A DNA stretch of 64,000 nucleotides from JABAQJ01 sp046327745 (GCA_046327745.1 JAXLXV010000018.1:1-64000), one strand, 5' to 3'; shown: positions 17,538-26,604, numbered from the stretch's first letter. Made by a program: numbers and translations. Notes: generated by a model from the letters alone, not told the origin.

Positions 17538-18872
17538 ATGGCTGACCCAATCTCCCGTCGCGACTTTGTCGCCGAATCTTCCCTCGCCGCCGCGGCGTTT
17601 ACGATCGTTCCGCGGCACGTGTTAGGCAGGGGATATCGCGCTCCCTCCGACACGCTCAATGTCGCGTGCATTGGGGTGGGTGGCATGGGGTACAACGACG
17701 TGAAGGGCATGTCCATCGAGAACATCTATGCTCTGTGCGACGTGGACGATCGCAGCGCGGAGCGAGCCTATCGCGAATGGCCGCGCGCCAAGCGATACCG
17801 TGACTTCCGCGAGTTGCTCGACAAAGAGAAGTCGATCGATGCCGTGACTGTTACGACGCCCGACCACGTGCACGCAGCCGCGGCCATGATGGCATTGAAA
17901 GCCGGTAAGCATGTCTATTGTCAGAAGCCGTTGGCGCGCACGGTTGGTGAGGTTCGCGCGCTCAAGGCGGAGGCCGCACGTCGTCCAAAGCAAGCGACAC
18001 AGATGGGCAATCAGGGTCACGCCGGAGAGGGCGTGCGCTTGTTGCGCGAGTGGGTTGAAGCTGGCGCTATCGGGACCGTGCAGCGCGTGGAGCTCTGGAC
18101 CAACCGACCGATCTGGCCGCAAGGCATCAACCGGCCGACCGAGGCGCACAATGTGCCTCCCACGCTCGACTGGAACCTGTGGTTAGGCCCCGCAGCGGAG
18201 CGGCCGTTTCATCCAGGGTACGCGCCGTTCAATTGGCGTGGATGGTGGGACTTTGGCACCGGCGCGATGGGTGACATGGCCTGTCACATCATGGACGCGT
18301 CCTTCTGGATCCTGGGACTCAAGTATCCCTCCCGCGTGATTCCAGAGTCGTCGCCACTGTTTGCGGAGACGGCGCCGAAGTCCTCGCGCATTACGTACGA
18401 ATTCCCCGCGCGTGGCGGTCGTCCGGCGGTCACCGTGGTTTGGCGTGACGGCGGGATCTACCCGCCACGGCCCGAGGAGTATGGTCTGGAGCGCGCATGG
18501 GTGCCGGACAACGAAGGCGGCCAGCTATGGATTGGTGACAAGGGCTCTTTGATCGCGGGCACCTACGGCGCCGACCCCAAGCTATGCGACGAAGCCAAGC
18601 ACGCGGCCCTGATCGCGAATCCACCCGCGGTGAAGTATCCCCGGACCGAGGGGGTTTACAAGGAGTGGATTGCGGCCATCAAGTCCGGTGGCCAACCCGG
18701 TTCCAACTTCTCGGCTCATGCCGGACCGCTGACGGAAATGATCACGTTAGGCAATCTGGCGGTGCGCGCCGGCCGAACGGTGGAGCTGGATCCCGACACC
18801 GGAGCGATCAAGACATCAGGGATCCCGAGTGAGTGGATCACGCCATCGTATCGCAGCGGGTGGAGCCTGTAG
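17538..18872 (+). CDS. Tat-exported Gfo/Idh/MocA-family oxidoreductase
   Basis: The ATG at 17538 opens a twin-arginine leader (SRRDFVAESSLAAAAF). The Rossmann domain follows with VACIGVGGMGYNDVKGM, and the NAD-binding/catalytic segment has KHVYCQKPLARTVGEV, where CQKP replaces the usual CEKP and keeps the catalytic lysine. The substrate domain includes WWDFGTGAMGDMACHIMD with the family histidine. Proteins of this type are common in Planctomycetota and Gemmatimonadota and bind their NAD(P) tightly in the periplasm, as in glucose-fructose oxidoreductase. It closes the + arm; a strong terminator follows. A role in oxidising glycosides to 3-keto forms for the DUF1080 enzyme is inference. Confidence 0.9.
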   Translation: MADPISRRDFVAESSLAAAAFTIVPRHVLGRGYRAPSDTLNVACIGVGGMGYNDVKGMSIENIYALCDVDDRSAERAYREWPRAKRYRDFRELLDKEKSIDAVTVTTPDHVHAAAAMMALKAGKHVYCQKPLARTVGEVRALKAEAARRPKQATQMGNQGHAGEGVRLLREWVEAGAIGTVQRVELWTNRPIWPQGINRPTEAHNVPPTLDWNLWLGPAAERPFHPGYAPFNWRGWWDFGTGAMGDMACHIMDASFWILGLKYPSRVIPESSPLFAETAPKSSRITYEFPARGGRPAVTVVWRDGGIYPPRPEEYGLERAWVPDNEGGQLWIGDKGSLIAGTYGADPKLCDEAKHAALIANPPAVKYPRTEGVYKEWIAAIKSGGQPGSNFSAHAGPLTEMITLGNLAVRAGRTVELDPDTGAIKTSGIPSEWITPSYRSGWSL

Positions 18873-18967
18873 CGGACGACAAGTCGGCGAACTCGGTTGC
18901 ACGCAACGGCTCATCTTGAGCGCGTTGCGTCGATAGGTGGTGATCACCAACGCCGCGTTCCTGTTGG

Positions 18968-19005
18968 AAGCGGATGCCAGGCACATGACCTGGCATCCGC
19001 TTTTT
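18968..19005 (+). terminator. Rho-independent terminator ending the + arm of the sugar region
   Basis: A perfect 14-bp stem (18968-18981 with 18989-19002) with a 7-nt loop runs into a TTTTT tract (19001-19005). It lies 95 bp after the oxidoreductase stop and separates the two convergent arms. The rest of 18873-19124 shows nothing else. Confidence 0.9.
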
Positions 19006-19124
19006 CCTCAACACGACCTTGTGACATCCCCCAGCTGCACCGGAAGCACACGTTCTGATAGAAGGCGGCCGTGTTCGTTTGTTCGCAGTGCTCAGGAACC
19101 AAGGGCGGTGACTCCTCGCGCGGC

Positions 19125-20543
19125 CTACCAGATCCCGACCCACCCCTTCACCGAGGCGATCAATTTGGCCGGGTCGTAGCCCACGCCATCCTTGAACACG
19201 ATCTTCACCTTCCGAACGTCCGCGATACGCTGCGATGGATCGCCGTCGACGAGAACCAAATCCGCGCGTTTGCCCACGGCGATGGAACCGACTTGCTCAC
19301 CGCGCCCGAGATACGTGGCTCCGTTCAGCGTACCGATGCGAATCGCTTCAAGCGGAGTGAACCCGGCTTCGACGAGTAGTTCGAGCTGTCGTTGGTTCGA
19401 GAATCCGGGAATCACGCCACCGGCGCCGGTGGGATCCGTGCCGGCAACCAGCATCCCGCCGGCACGCACGAATGCCAATTCCATGGCCATGTCCTTGGGA
19501 AACAACGTGCGGTAGATCGACTGCGTCGACGTGGATGCGGTGGCAAAGAACTTCTCGAACTGTTCCTTGAGCTGGGGCGTGAGAACGTCCAAGCCGGGCG
19601 GTAGGGGGCGGCCAGGCGTGAAGGTCTCGAAGACCGTGAGTGTGGATGTCACCGCCACGTGACGACTTACCAGCAGCTCCATCAGCCGTCGCAATTCCGG
19701 AGCCGCCGGATCGATGGCGTTGACGCTCTGCTGTCCCTTGCCTTGTCCGGGACACTCGTCAGGCTTCTTGTCGGCGACAAAGTCCGTGGATGCAAGAAAT
19801 CCATGTTCCAGGTTGTCGATGCCTAACTGTGCCGCCTCGGCGTAGGTGACCGAACAAAGGTGGCCCGTCACCTTCAACCCACGCTTGTGTGCGGCCTCGA
19901 TGGCAGCCTTGAGTTCGTCGCGACTGATGTGCATGTACGCCTTGTACGACGTGGCGCCATGGTCCGCCCAATAGTTCACCAGGGCACGCGCATCGTCCGG
20001 CCCCGTCAGCCCCTTCATCTGGCCGAACGATCCGGCGGCTCCTTGCAGATAGGGGGCTGTGGCGTCGATCCAGGGGCCCGCCTTTTGCCCGCGGTCAATC
20101 GCCTGCTTGATGTTGATTTCGCCAAAGCCGTTCATGTTGCCGCCGGTGCGCATGGACGTCACCCCGCCGGCCAGGTACAACCGCGTGAACGATTCGGCGA
20201 GGTTGCCGTAGACACCGGGCCCCGTCGGGTAAAACAGATGCTCGTGCACCATGGCCAGTCCCGGCATCACGCTTTGGCCGGTCCCGTCGATCACGCGTGC
20301 CCCCTGCGGAACGGTCACACTCGCCTCGGCGCCGACAGCCACGATCCTCCCACCTGACACCAGCACCGTCTGGCCCTCGCGGGCCGCGGCGCCCGTTCCG
20401 TCGATCACGCGCACACCACGCAAGGCAACGACCGAATCGTCGACCGCCACAAACTGCCTAACGTTCGGTGAAAGCGCCGGACGTTGGCCCATCGCGCTGG
20501 TCGCGATGGAAACCATGAGCACACCACACAGGGCGACCTTCAC
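19125..20543 (-). CDS. Exported amidohydrolase-family protein
   Basis: A 472-residue protein with a signal peptide (VALCGVLMVSIATSAMGQ). The amidohydrolase barrel shows MPGLAMVHEHLF (the HxH metal pair, here HEH), an internal KAYMHIS lysine, GHLCSVTYAEA and DNLEHGF histidines, and AGTDPTGAGG as the final aspartate ligand. The beta-sandwich segments (VIDGTGAAAREGQTVL, then GKRADLVLVDGDP) flank the barrel. Substrate cannot be read; imidazolonepropionase/prolidase-like members of this branch cleave cyclic amides or dipeptides. It is the last gene of the leftward operon, 41 bp after the fucosidase. Its joint presence with a glycosidase suggests action on an N-acylated or cyclic sugar derivative, which is inference. 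Confidence 0.85.
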   Translation of the reverse strand: MKVALCGVLMVSIATSAMGQRPALSPNVRQFVAVDDSVVALRGVRVIDGTGAAAREGQTVLVSGGRIVAVGAEASVTVPQGARVIDGTGQSVMPGLAMVHEHLFYPTGPGVYGNLAESFTRLYLAGGVTSMRTGGNMNGFGEINIKQAIDRGQKAGPWIDATAPYLQGAAGSFGQMKGLTGPDDARALVNYWADHGATSYKAYMHISRDELKAAIEAAHKRGLKVTGHLCSVTYAEAAQLGIDNLEHGFLASTDFVADKKPDECPGQGKGQQSVNAIDPAAPELRRLMELLVSRHVAVTSTLTVFETFTPGRPLPPGLDVLTPQLKEQFEKFFATASTSTQSIYRTLFPKDMAMELAFVRAGGMLVAGTDPTGAGGVIPGFSNQRQLELLVEAGFTPLEAIRIGTLNGATYLGRGEQVGSIAVGKRADLVLVDGDPSQRIADVRKVKIVFKDGVGYDPAKLIASVKGWVGIW

Positions 20544-20584
20544 GCGGCGTTTCCTCCTGATGAGTAACGAGCGATACGGATGCG

Positions 20585-22084
20585 TCAGTCCACGTGCAGG
20601 GATACCGTGGCCAACCGGATCTCACCGAGTGTCGACTCGAGCGTCACGCGAAGTCGCTCGATGGTCGTCACGGGAAATCGCGAGAGACGACAATAGCCGA
20701 TCGTCGTTCCTTCCGCGAGCGTCCGGTCTCCATCGGTCGTGATCGCGTCGACACGGAATCGTTCAATGGTCTGACCGAATGCGATCGGCTCCTGTAGCCG
20801 AAGGACCGTGCATCGGGCAGGACGCCGAAGCGGGATATCCAATGTTGCGGAGTTCACGCCGGCGCCCGCACTCCAGTGCGTGCTTGGGTCCCGGTCCATC
20901 ACGTGCCTTGCATCGCCACGCAGGCGCGCACTACTGATGAGGTCCTGTGCCAACAACTGTTGGCGCGCGCGACCGAAAGCGAGCAATTGCTCCGTGTCCC
21001 GAGGATGCAACTCGCCGTCGCGAGTCGGAGGGACATTCAGGAGCAGTTTGCTGTTCCGCCCCACCGACGTGAAGTAGAGTGCCATCAGGTCCGTGGCGCT
21101 ACGGGCTTTGTCGTCCTCGGAGGCGTGCCAGAACCAGCCGGGCCGGATGGAGACGTCGGTCTCGCCTGGCCGCCAGACGGCCCCATTCGGATGCCCGCGC
21201 TGAAGTGTTTCGCCCACGCCAGGAGCGTCATAGCCGGCGTACGGCACGGCGTCGGGATCGATGGTGCTCCAGCACGTCTCACCCGCCACGCCGCGCTCGT
21301 TGCCAATCCACCGCACGTCGGGACCGGCATCGCTGAACATCACCGCCCCAGGTTGTAGCCGACGGACGGTGCCATGCATGCGGTCCCAATCATAGACCTG
21401 ATGCTTGCCGTTCGGCCCTTCCCCGTTCGCGCCATCGAACCACACCTCGGCCACCGGACCATATCTCGTCAGCAACTCTTCCAGCTGCGCGATGTAGTGA
21501 TCCATGTACCTCGGGGAATCGCCGTAGCTGGGCTCATGCCGGTCCCAGGGCGACAGATACACACCAAGACCTAGGCCTTCCGCACGACAGGCGTCGGCCA
21601 CGTCGCGTACGACGTCGCCGTTGCCATCGCGCCACGGACTCGACTGAACGGAATGACGTGTTACCGCACTCGGCCACAGGCAGAATCCGTCGTGATGCTT
21701 CGCGGTGATGATCAGCGACCTGAATCCTGCCTGCCGAGCGATTCGTGCCCAGGCTCGTGCGTCGAGCCGTGAGGGATTGAAGATCGTCGGGGACTCGGTG
21801 CCGTCACCCCATTCCCGATCGGTGAACGTGTTGACACCAAGGTGCAGGAACAACGCCAGTTCATCACGCTGCCACGCGAGCTGCGCCGGCGAAGGGACCG
21901 GACGGTCCGTCTTGTAGAGGACCGAATGACCAAGTACGCGTCCGATGGGGGTCGCGCCTAACGCAGAGGCTGCGAGCGCCTGCAGAAAGGTCCGTCGGTC
22001 ACTGCCCGGCGTCAGTTCTTGGCCACGGGACAACTCCGCTCCGTCGGCGCGTGGATCCCGCCGGTGGGTCACTCCCCGCGCCAC
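20585..22084 (-). CDS. Tat-exported alpha-L-fucosidase-like glycosidase (GH29)
   Basis: A 499-residue enzyme with a Tat leader (SDRRTFLQALAASALGATP). The GH29 barrel is recognised by GFRSLIITAKHHDGFCLWPS and by AEVWFDGANGEG, whose aspartate is the family nucleophile. Strands LGVYLSPWDRHEPSYG and PGAVMFSDAGPDVRWIGNE are also typical. A C-terminal beta-sandwich with ALRGDARHVMD-type F5/8 pattern is likely carbohydrate binding. The start overlaps the end of the upstream oxidoreductase gene by 16 bp, so the two are one operon. GH29 members hydrolyse alpha-1,2/3/4/6-linked L-fucose; the linkage cannot be inferred. Confidence 0.87.
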   Translation of the reverse strand: MARGVTHRRDPRADGAELSRGQELTPGSDRRTFLQALAASALGATPIGRVLGHSVLYKTDRPVPSPAQLAWQRDELALFLHLGVNTFTDREWGDGTESPTIFNPSRLDARAWARIARQAGFRSLIITAKHHDGFCLWPSAVTRHSVQSSPWRDGNGDVVRDVADACRAEGLGLGVYLSPWDRHEPSYGDSPRYMDHYIAQLEELLTRYGPVAEVWFDGANGEGPNGKHQVYDWDRMHGTVRRLQPGAVMFSDAGPDVRWIGNERGVAGETCWSTIDPDAVPYAGYDAPGVGETLQRGHPNGAVWRPGETDVSIRPGWFWHASEDDKARSATDLMALYFTSVGRNSKLLLNVPPTRDGELHPRDTEQLLAFGRARQQLLAQDLISSARLRGDARHVMDRDPSTHWSAGAGVNSATLDIPLRRPARCTVLRLQEPIAFGQTIERFRVDAITTDGDRTLAEGTTIGYCRLSRFPVTTIERLRVTLESTLGEIRLATVSLHVD

Positions 22085-23313
22085 GTGCCTAACGCCACCG
22101 CCGGTTGGAACTTGTCGATGCCTTTGGGTGGGAAGTCGAGGGTGCGCCCTTGTTCGGCGCTGCGATACGCAGTCATGAGCACTTTCACGACCTCGACTCC
22201 GTCCTCGAACGTCAGGCGCGGCGCCTCCTTGCCGAGAAAGGCGCGCACGAAGTGACGATCTTCGCCGGTGTATCCGTAGGCCACGTATTCCTCGGGGACC
22301 ACCGGCATGACCCCCATTTCCGCGTTCTGCTTCTCCACCAGGTCCTCTCCCGATCGCCCCTTCACTTCGCGCGAGAAGAAGAGGTTCAATCCGCTATCCA
22401 GGGAATTCCACTTGAGCGAATACTCTGGGCCCAGCAATTCTGCCGACAGCCGCAACCCGGCGCCGACATAGCTCCAGGACGTCGTTGCCTCACCGATCGC
22501 CCGCGTACCGTCGGCGGTCTCGAACTCGATGGACACACTGGCGAAGTCTTCCGACGGTGCCTTGGCGTAGTCCACCTCCTTCCCCATCGTCTTTCTGAGC
22601 TTGGCGACGTATTCAGGGCGGGACCACTTCAGGGATGCGATGTGACCCGTGATGCGGACGGGGCGCACCGTGGACAATGGGTCGCCAGGCCGCGTCAGCA
22701 GATGGCGGACCACCAACGCCGAGTGACACATCATGTCATTCAAGACGCCGCCCCCTTGTAGCGGCCCGCGCCAGAACCACGGCGAATGGGGACCACTGTG
22801 TTCCTCGGCGGCGCGGGCAAGATACGGGCGACCCGTGGTGGCCGCGCCGCGCGCCCAGAGCAAGGCCTTTCCCGCTTCGACATGCGGTGAGAACAGCTGG
22901 TTTTCCAGATAGGCCGTCTTAAGCCCGACCGACGCAGCCAAACGTTGTACCTGACGAGCCTCAGCCACGTTGCGCGCCAGCGGTTTCTCGCAGGCCAGGC
23001 CCACCAACGTGCCCCGTCCACGCGCTATAGCGTCGACAATGGCTTCGATATTTTCGACGCGCGCATGGTTCGCCCCGCACACCCAGATCGCATCGATCGC
23101 CGGGTCGGCCACCATCTCGGCAATGCTCGAATACGGCTTGGCAGCTCCGACGTCCAGGTCACGCGCCAATGCCGCCGCGGAGGCGGCATTCTTCCGGTTG
23201 GGACTCCAGACGCCGAGCACGTCGGCGTCGCGGACCCCGCCCCAGCCCATGATGTGAAATCGCGTGTTGAATCCAGAGCCAATGAATCCGATGCCGAGTC
23301 GCTTGCTGGTCAT
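22069..23313 (-). CDS. Gfo/Idh/MocA-family oxidoreductase, cytoplasmic
   Basis: A 414-residue dehydrogenase without a signal peptide. The dinucleotide motif is LGIGFIGSGFNTRFHIMGW and the family CEKPLARNVAEARQVQ motif contains the catalytic lysine. Further landmarks are LKTAYLENQLFSPHVEAG and WFWRGPLQGGGVLNDMMCHSALVVRHLL with the catalytic histidine. It is first in the leftward operon with the fucosidase and the amidohydrolase, opposite an exported homologue at 17538. Thus this region has one exported and one cytosolic sugar dehydrogenase. Likely substrate: an imported sugar or keto-sugar, using NAD(P). Confidence 0.88.
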   Translation of the reverse strand: MTSKRLGIGFIGSGFNTRFHIMGWGGVRDADVLGVWSPNRKNAASAAALARDLDVGAAKPYSSIAEMVADPAIDAIWVCGANHARVENIEAIVDAIARGRGTLVGLACEKPLARNVAEARQVQRLAASVGLKTAYLENQLFSPHVEAGKALLWARGAATTGRPYLARAAEEHSGPHSPWFWRGPLQGGGVLNDMMCHSALVVRHLLTRPGDPLSTVRPVRITGHIASLKWSRPEYVAKLRKTMGKEVDYAKAPSEDFASVSIEFETADGTRAIGEATTSWSYVGAGLRLSAELLGPEYSLKWNSLDSGLNLFFSREVKGRSGEDLVEKQNAEMGVMPVVPEEYVAYGYTGEDRHFVRAFLGKEAPRLTFEDGVEVVKVLMTAYRSAEQGRTLDFPPKGIDKFQPAVALGTWRGE

Positions 23314-23461
23314 TCGTGCGGTGCCTGAGCGGTTGAGGTTTCCAAAAGGGTATCAGCTCTACCAGCCTTTGGCGAATGCCGGAACGGCTTAACGGCGCGG
23401 CGGACTCAGCGTCCAATCGAGCGATGGTTTTCCACCTCTTCTCGTTGACAGGGATGTTCTT

Positions 23462-24202
23462 ATGAAGACGCGCTTTCTTGCCGTCGCCACCGTTCTGCTT
23501 TCCAGTGTGGCTGGGGCGCAATCCGCACGCCGCGGCGGACCCCCAGTGGACCGGCCGGAGTTTGGACCACCCGGCGGCCGCGATGGGCTGGCGACAATGT
23601 TGATCGACGCTCGCCGAGAGCTGAACCTCACGCCAAAGCAACTCGTTGCCCTCGACTCAGTGGAACGCGCCGAGTATTCGCGAAGTCGCCAAGACAGGGA
23701 CGCCATGCGCGCGCGTCGAGACTCCATGTGCGCCAAGCGTGATCCGTGCGAACCGACGCGTGAGGAAATGCAGCAAATGCGGAGCCGTGCCGTCGGTGAA
23801 ATGTCCATGCGATTGCGCGCAGATTCAGCCGCGCGTACCAGGATCTTCGGGATGTTGGATACCACGCAGCGTCGACTGGCGGATCGGCTCGAGTACCGTC
23901 GCGAGTTGCTTGGGCCGGGACGTGGGGCGCGTCGGATGATGCGGGAGACGCGTGGGCGCGGATTTGGCCCGCCGGAGTTTGGCCCACGAGGGTTCAGGCC
24001 ACGCGGGTTTGAGCGAGATGACGACATGGCGCCTGATGGAGCGGGCTACGGACCTCGTCGGATGCAGGAGGGGTTTGGCCCGGGCATGGCGCCGAGGGAT
24101 GGGCGCGGCGATCGCGCACCGGGGACACGTCACCGGCGACCCGATACAAGCGATAGTCTCCCGCCAGACTCTACCGCACATCCCACGTTGCCTGACCGAT
24201 AG
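23462..24202 (+). CDS. Exported Spy/CpxP-like protein with an Arg/Gly/Phe-rich tail
   Basis: A signal peptide (MKTRFLAVATVLLSSVAGAQ) is followed by a helical part with LNLTPKQLVALDSVERAEYSRS, resembling the LTxxQ motif of Spy/CpxP periplasmic chaperones, and a second helical hairpin (CEPTREEMQQMRSRAVGEM, with two cysteines around residue 90). The last third is low complexity: GFGPPEFGPRGFRPRGFE and many RG/GP pairs, probably disordered. The classical proteins are about 160 residues, so the tail is an added element. Monocistronic. Likely role: periplasmic chaperone or envelope-stress sensor, by family analogy only. Confidence 0.6.
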   Translation: MKTRFLAVATVLLSSVAGAQSARRGGPPVDRPEFGPPGGRDGLATMLIDARRELNLTPKQLVALDSVERAEYSRSRQDRDAMRARRDSMCAKRDPCEPTREEMQQMRSRAVGEMSMRLRADSAARTRIFGMLDTTQRRLADRLEYRRELLGPGRGARRMMRETRGRGFGPPEFGPRGFRPRGFERDDDMAPDGAGYGPRRMQEGFGPGMAPRDGRGDRAPGTRHRRPDTSDSLPPDSTAHPTLPDR

Positions 24203-24230
24203 ACTCGCCGGCGAGCGTCCGATGACGTCA

Positions 24231-24605
24231 TTATGAGTCATCCGGCTTGCCCTTGATTGCACGATTCAGTTGCAACAACTGGGGGTTTCGCACGAATTCC
24301 GGACAGATGGTCCTGTCGAATTCGTACGGACCCCCAGTTTCGGCATCCGTCCAGGGAAAACCTCGACACACCGCCGGGTAAAACGGTTCTCTGTAGATCG
24401 AACAGCTGTTGGCGGCAAGGAAGACGCAGCGCCCGTTCTTGACTCGAGTGCGCCATTCACCCCACCGCGTCTTGTAGATGGGAGCTGCACCGAACCGGCG
24501 CGTGATTGCCGCCGCCTCAACGTCGCTCAACGTGACCCCATAGGCGCAGCACGCTGACGAGTGCGGGCACGGATAGCACGGGAGTGCTGGAAAGTCGCCT
24601 TTCAT
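24231..24605 (-). CDS. YkgJ-family cysteine-cluster protein
   Basis: I take the ATG at 24605 as start because the cysteine motif begins soon after it; an upstream in-frame ATG exists at 24647. The 124-residue protein carries CYPCPHSSACCAYGV and then NGRCVFLAANSCSIYREPFYPAVCRGFPW, the CxxC...CC...C...C pattern of YkgJ, a small zinc or iron-sulfur-binding family of unknown biochemical role. It is divergent from the MarR gene, with a palindrome in between. Confidence 0.75.
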   Translation of the reverse strand: MKGDFPALPCYPCPHSSACCAYGVTLSDVEAAAITRRFGAAPIYKTRWGEWRTRVKNGRCVFLAANSCSIYREPFYPAVCRGFPWTDAETGGPYEFDRTICPEFVRNPQLLQLNRAIKGKPDDS

Positions 24606-24646
24606 ATCGGTGATTAGGAATACTTCCGTCAGAATGCAGAATTGCA

Positions 24647-24686
24647 ACCGTTCAAACTGGCGGAACGGTCGGGATCACCTTATAAG
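24647..24686. promoter_or_regulatory. MarR-type operator candidate between divergent genes
   Basis: A perfect 7-9-7 palindrome, ACCGTTC-N9-GAACGGT (24647-24669), lies between the YkgJ gene and the MarR gene, followed by TATAAG at 24681-24686, which could be a -10 box for the rightward gene. MarR proteins usually bind such a palindrome in their own divergent promoter. No -35 element is obvious. The gap 24606-24805 contains nothing else named. Confidence 0.5.
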
Positions 24687-24805
24687 AGAAGCTGCCGAGA
24701 GAAGCTGTTTTACCTCGCGGGAAACTTCGATAGCTTAGACACACACTGCTGCCCCCCGACCACGTGTCTCGGCAGTGAGTTCGACACCCAGACCCCGGAC
24801 TTCCC

Positions 24806-25285
24806 GTGAGTGACTGGACTCGTCGTGATGTTGGCCCCGTGCTGGAGTTTCTGCGCGTCTTGTGGCGCGTGAATCATGGCATGGAGAAGCGATCCAAACG
24901 CATGCAGACGACCCACGGAGTCACTGCTCCCCAGCGAATGGTCATTCGCATGGTCGGTCGGTTTCCCGGCATCTATGCAGGAGACCTCGCGGAGTTGTTG
25001 CACGTGGACCGAGGCACCCTGTCGAGCGCCTTGCGTCGGCTTGAAGCTGACGGATTGCTGAAGCGGACGGTGGACGCGACGGATCGGCGCCGTGTGGCCA
25101 TCCACCTGACCGCTCGTGGGAAGCGTATCGACGACGTCACCGAAGGTACCGTGGAGAGCGTGGTGAAGTCGGTGGTCGGAAGCGAAAGCACCGAGTCGCT
25201 GCGAGCCACGCAGCGGGTGCTGTTGGCGCTGGCGAACGACCTGGAGCGGCCCGCACGGCGCAAATCGGGCCGCGCGCGCCGCTGA
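24806..25285 (+). CDS. MarR-family transcriptional regulator
   Basis: The start is the GTG at 24806. The 159-residue protein has a winged helix of MarR type: APQRMVIRMVGRFPGIYAGDLAELLHVDRGTLSSALRRLEADG is the helix-turn-helix, and RTVDATDRRRVAIHLTARGK is the beta wing with the DRR signature. The N-terminal helix and the last helix would form the dimer interface. The palindrome at 24647 is its probable operator and the YkgJ gene its probable target. Effector unknown. Confidence 0.9.
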   Translation: MSDWTRRDVGPVLEFLRVLWRVNHGMEKRSKRMQTTHGVTAPQRMVIRMVGRFPGIYAGDLAELLHVDRGTLSSALRRLEADGLLKRTVDATDRRRVAIHLTARGKRIDDVTEGTVESVVKSVVGSESTESLRATQRVLLALANDLERPARRKSGRARR

Positions 25286-25296
25286 CCCGACGGTCA

Positions 25297-26604
25297 TCAC
25301 GCCTTCGGCTGTTCCTTCGGCAGCTTGAACGCGGTTGCGAGCTTGGGATCGCCAGGCTCGCCGTGGACCCGTTTGGCGATGTAGTCGCCTAGGACAGGGC
25401 CGAACTTGAACGCTTCAGCGTTCCCGCCGCCGGTTATCCACACGTTCCCCAACCCGGGGTGTTTATCGATCAGGAAGTTCCGCGTGGTGCTCAGCTCGTA
25501 GTGGCAGCTTCGCGTCTCGTTGATGGGCGATGTCGCCAGCAACGGAAAGTGTTCTTTCACGAACACGCGTGACGCCTTCATCGCCTTCTCTGGAATCCAC
25601 CGGCTGCTATAGTCGGGATCGTACAATCGCTCGCCGCCGGTCCGCACACGAAAGCCGCGATTGTCCGGAAGGAGCGACGGCCAGCCTGTGACACCGGGAT
25701 AGTTCCAACTAGGACAATTCGGGTACGTGAATCGATCATCGGCCGGCGGCGTGGCGTAGTAGAACACGCTTCCCATCGGCGTGCGGATCACCTTGCCTAA
25801 CAATTCAGGGAAGATCTTTGGCAGCCAGGGTCCGCAGGCAAAGACGTAGGTTCCGGCGCTGACCGTTTCGTTAGTTGAGAGCACCAGGTGATCCAACTTG
25901 CCGCCGGTCTGCGTGCCCAACCAGGCATGCGCAATCTTCACTTCGCCACCGCGTGACTTGAACACCTCGGCCACAGCTTCGCAGGCACGGCGCGCACGGA
26001 CGACACCCGCGTCCGGCTCGTAGATCACTTCCTGGATTTCATTCGTGTTGAAGATCTTCCAGCGCTTCTGGACTTCGTCGCCGTTGAAGACCTCATGTTT
26101 CACGCCAAGCTTGGTCCAAAGCTCCTTGGTGCGCTTGGTGAAGTTCTCTTCCGCCTTGCGCATGATGATGTCGCCGGTCTCGTAGAACAGCTGTGTCTTG
26201 AGCTGCTTCTGCCACTCAGCGTCCCATTCGCGCCATCGACTCATGGCGACGCGTGCCCAGCGCATCCATTGCTCGGCCTGTTCGCCGGTACGATCGCCGT
26301 ATGAGCTTCGCACGCCGCGTGTTTCATCGCCGGATGTGGCGCGGGAGTTGCCCGGCCCGTAGGCATCGATCAGCAGGACCTTCATGCCCAACTGTTGCAG
26401 GTGGAAGGCGGTCCAGCCCCCGAAGGCTCCAGCGCCCAGGACAATGACGTCGGCGGTGCCACCGGTTTTCGTTGGCCGAGGGTCCGGCATGGGCGGCATT
26501 GGACCTGGCGGGACGTAAGGCAGTGGTCCGGCACTTCGGCAACCGGCCAGAAGTCCAACCTGCAGACCAGCAAATTTGACGAAATCGCGGCGCTTGAGTG
26601 TCAT
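25297..26604 (-). CDS. Tat-exported FAD-dependent oxidoreductase (DAO family)
   Basis: A 435-residue enzyme with a Tat-type leader (LKRRDFVKFAGLQVGLLAGC), which also contains a lipobox, so it may be a lipid-anchored periplasmic protein. The FAD-binding motif VIVLGAGAFGGWTAFHLQQ follows, then LLIDAYGPGNSRATSGDETR as in sarcosine/D-amino-acid oxidase relatives, and the C-terminal ITGGGNAEAFKFGPVLGDYIAK. Substrate is probably an amine or amino acid. It is the last gene of the leftward operon: its ATG overlaps the stop of the cytochrome c gene (ATGA, 26601-26604). The coupled cytochrome c is the likely electron acceptor, which points to a dehydrogenase rather than an oxidase; this is inference. 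Confidence 0.85.
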   Translation of the reverse strand: MTLKRRDFVKFAGLQVGLLAGCRSAGPLPYVPPGPMPPMPDPRPTKTGGTADVIVLGAGAFGGWTAFHLQQLGMKVLLIDAYGPGNSRATSGDETRGVRSSYGDRTGEQAEQWMRWARVAMSRWREWDAEWQKQLKTQLFYETGDIIMRKAEENFTKRTKELWTKLGVKHEVFNGDEVQKRWKIFNTNEIQEVIYEPDAGVVRARRACEAVAEVFKSRGGEVKIAHAWLGTQTGGKLDHLVLSTNETVSAGTYVFACGPWLPKIFPELLGKVIRTPMGSVFYYATPPADDRFTYPNCPSWNYPGVTGWPSLLPDNRGFRVRTGGERLYDPDYSSRWIPEKAMKASRVFVKEHFPLLATSPINETRSCHYELSTTRNFLIDKHPGLGNVWITGGGNAEAFKFGPVLGDYIAKRVHGEPGDPKLATAFKLPKEQPKA

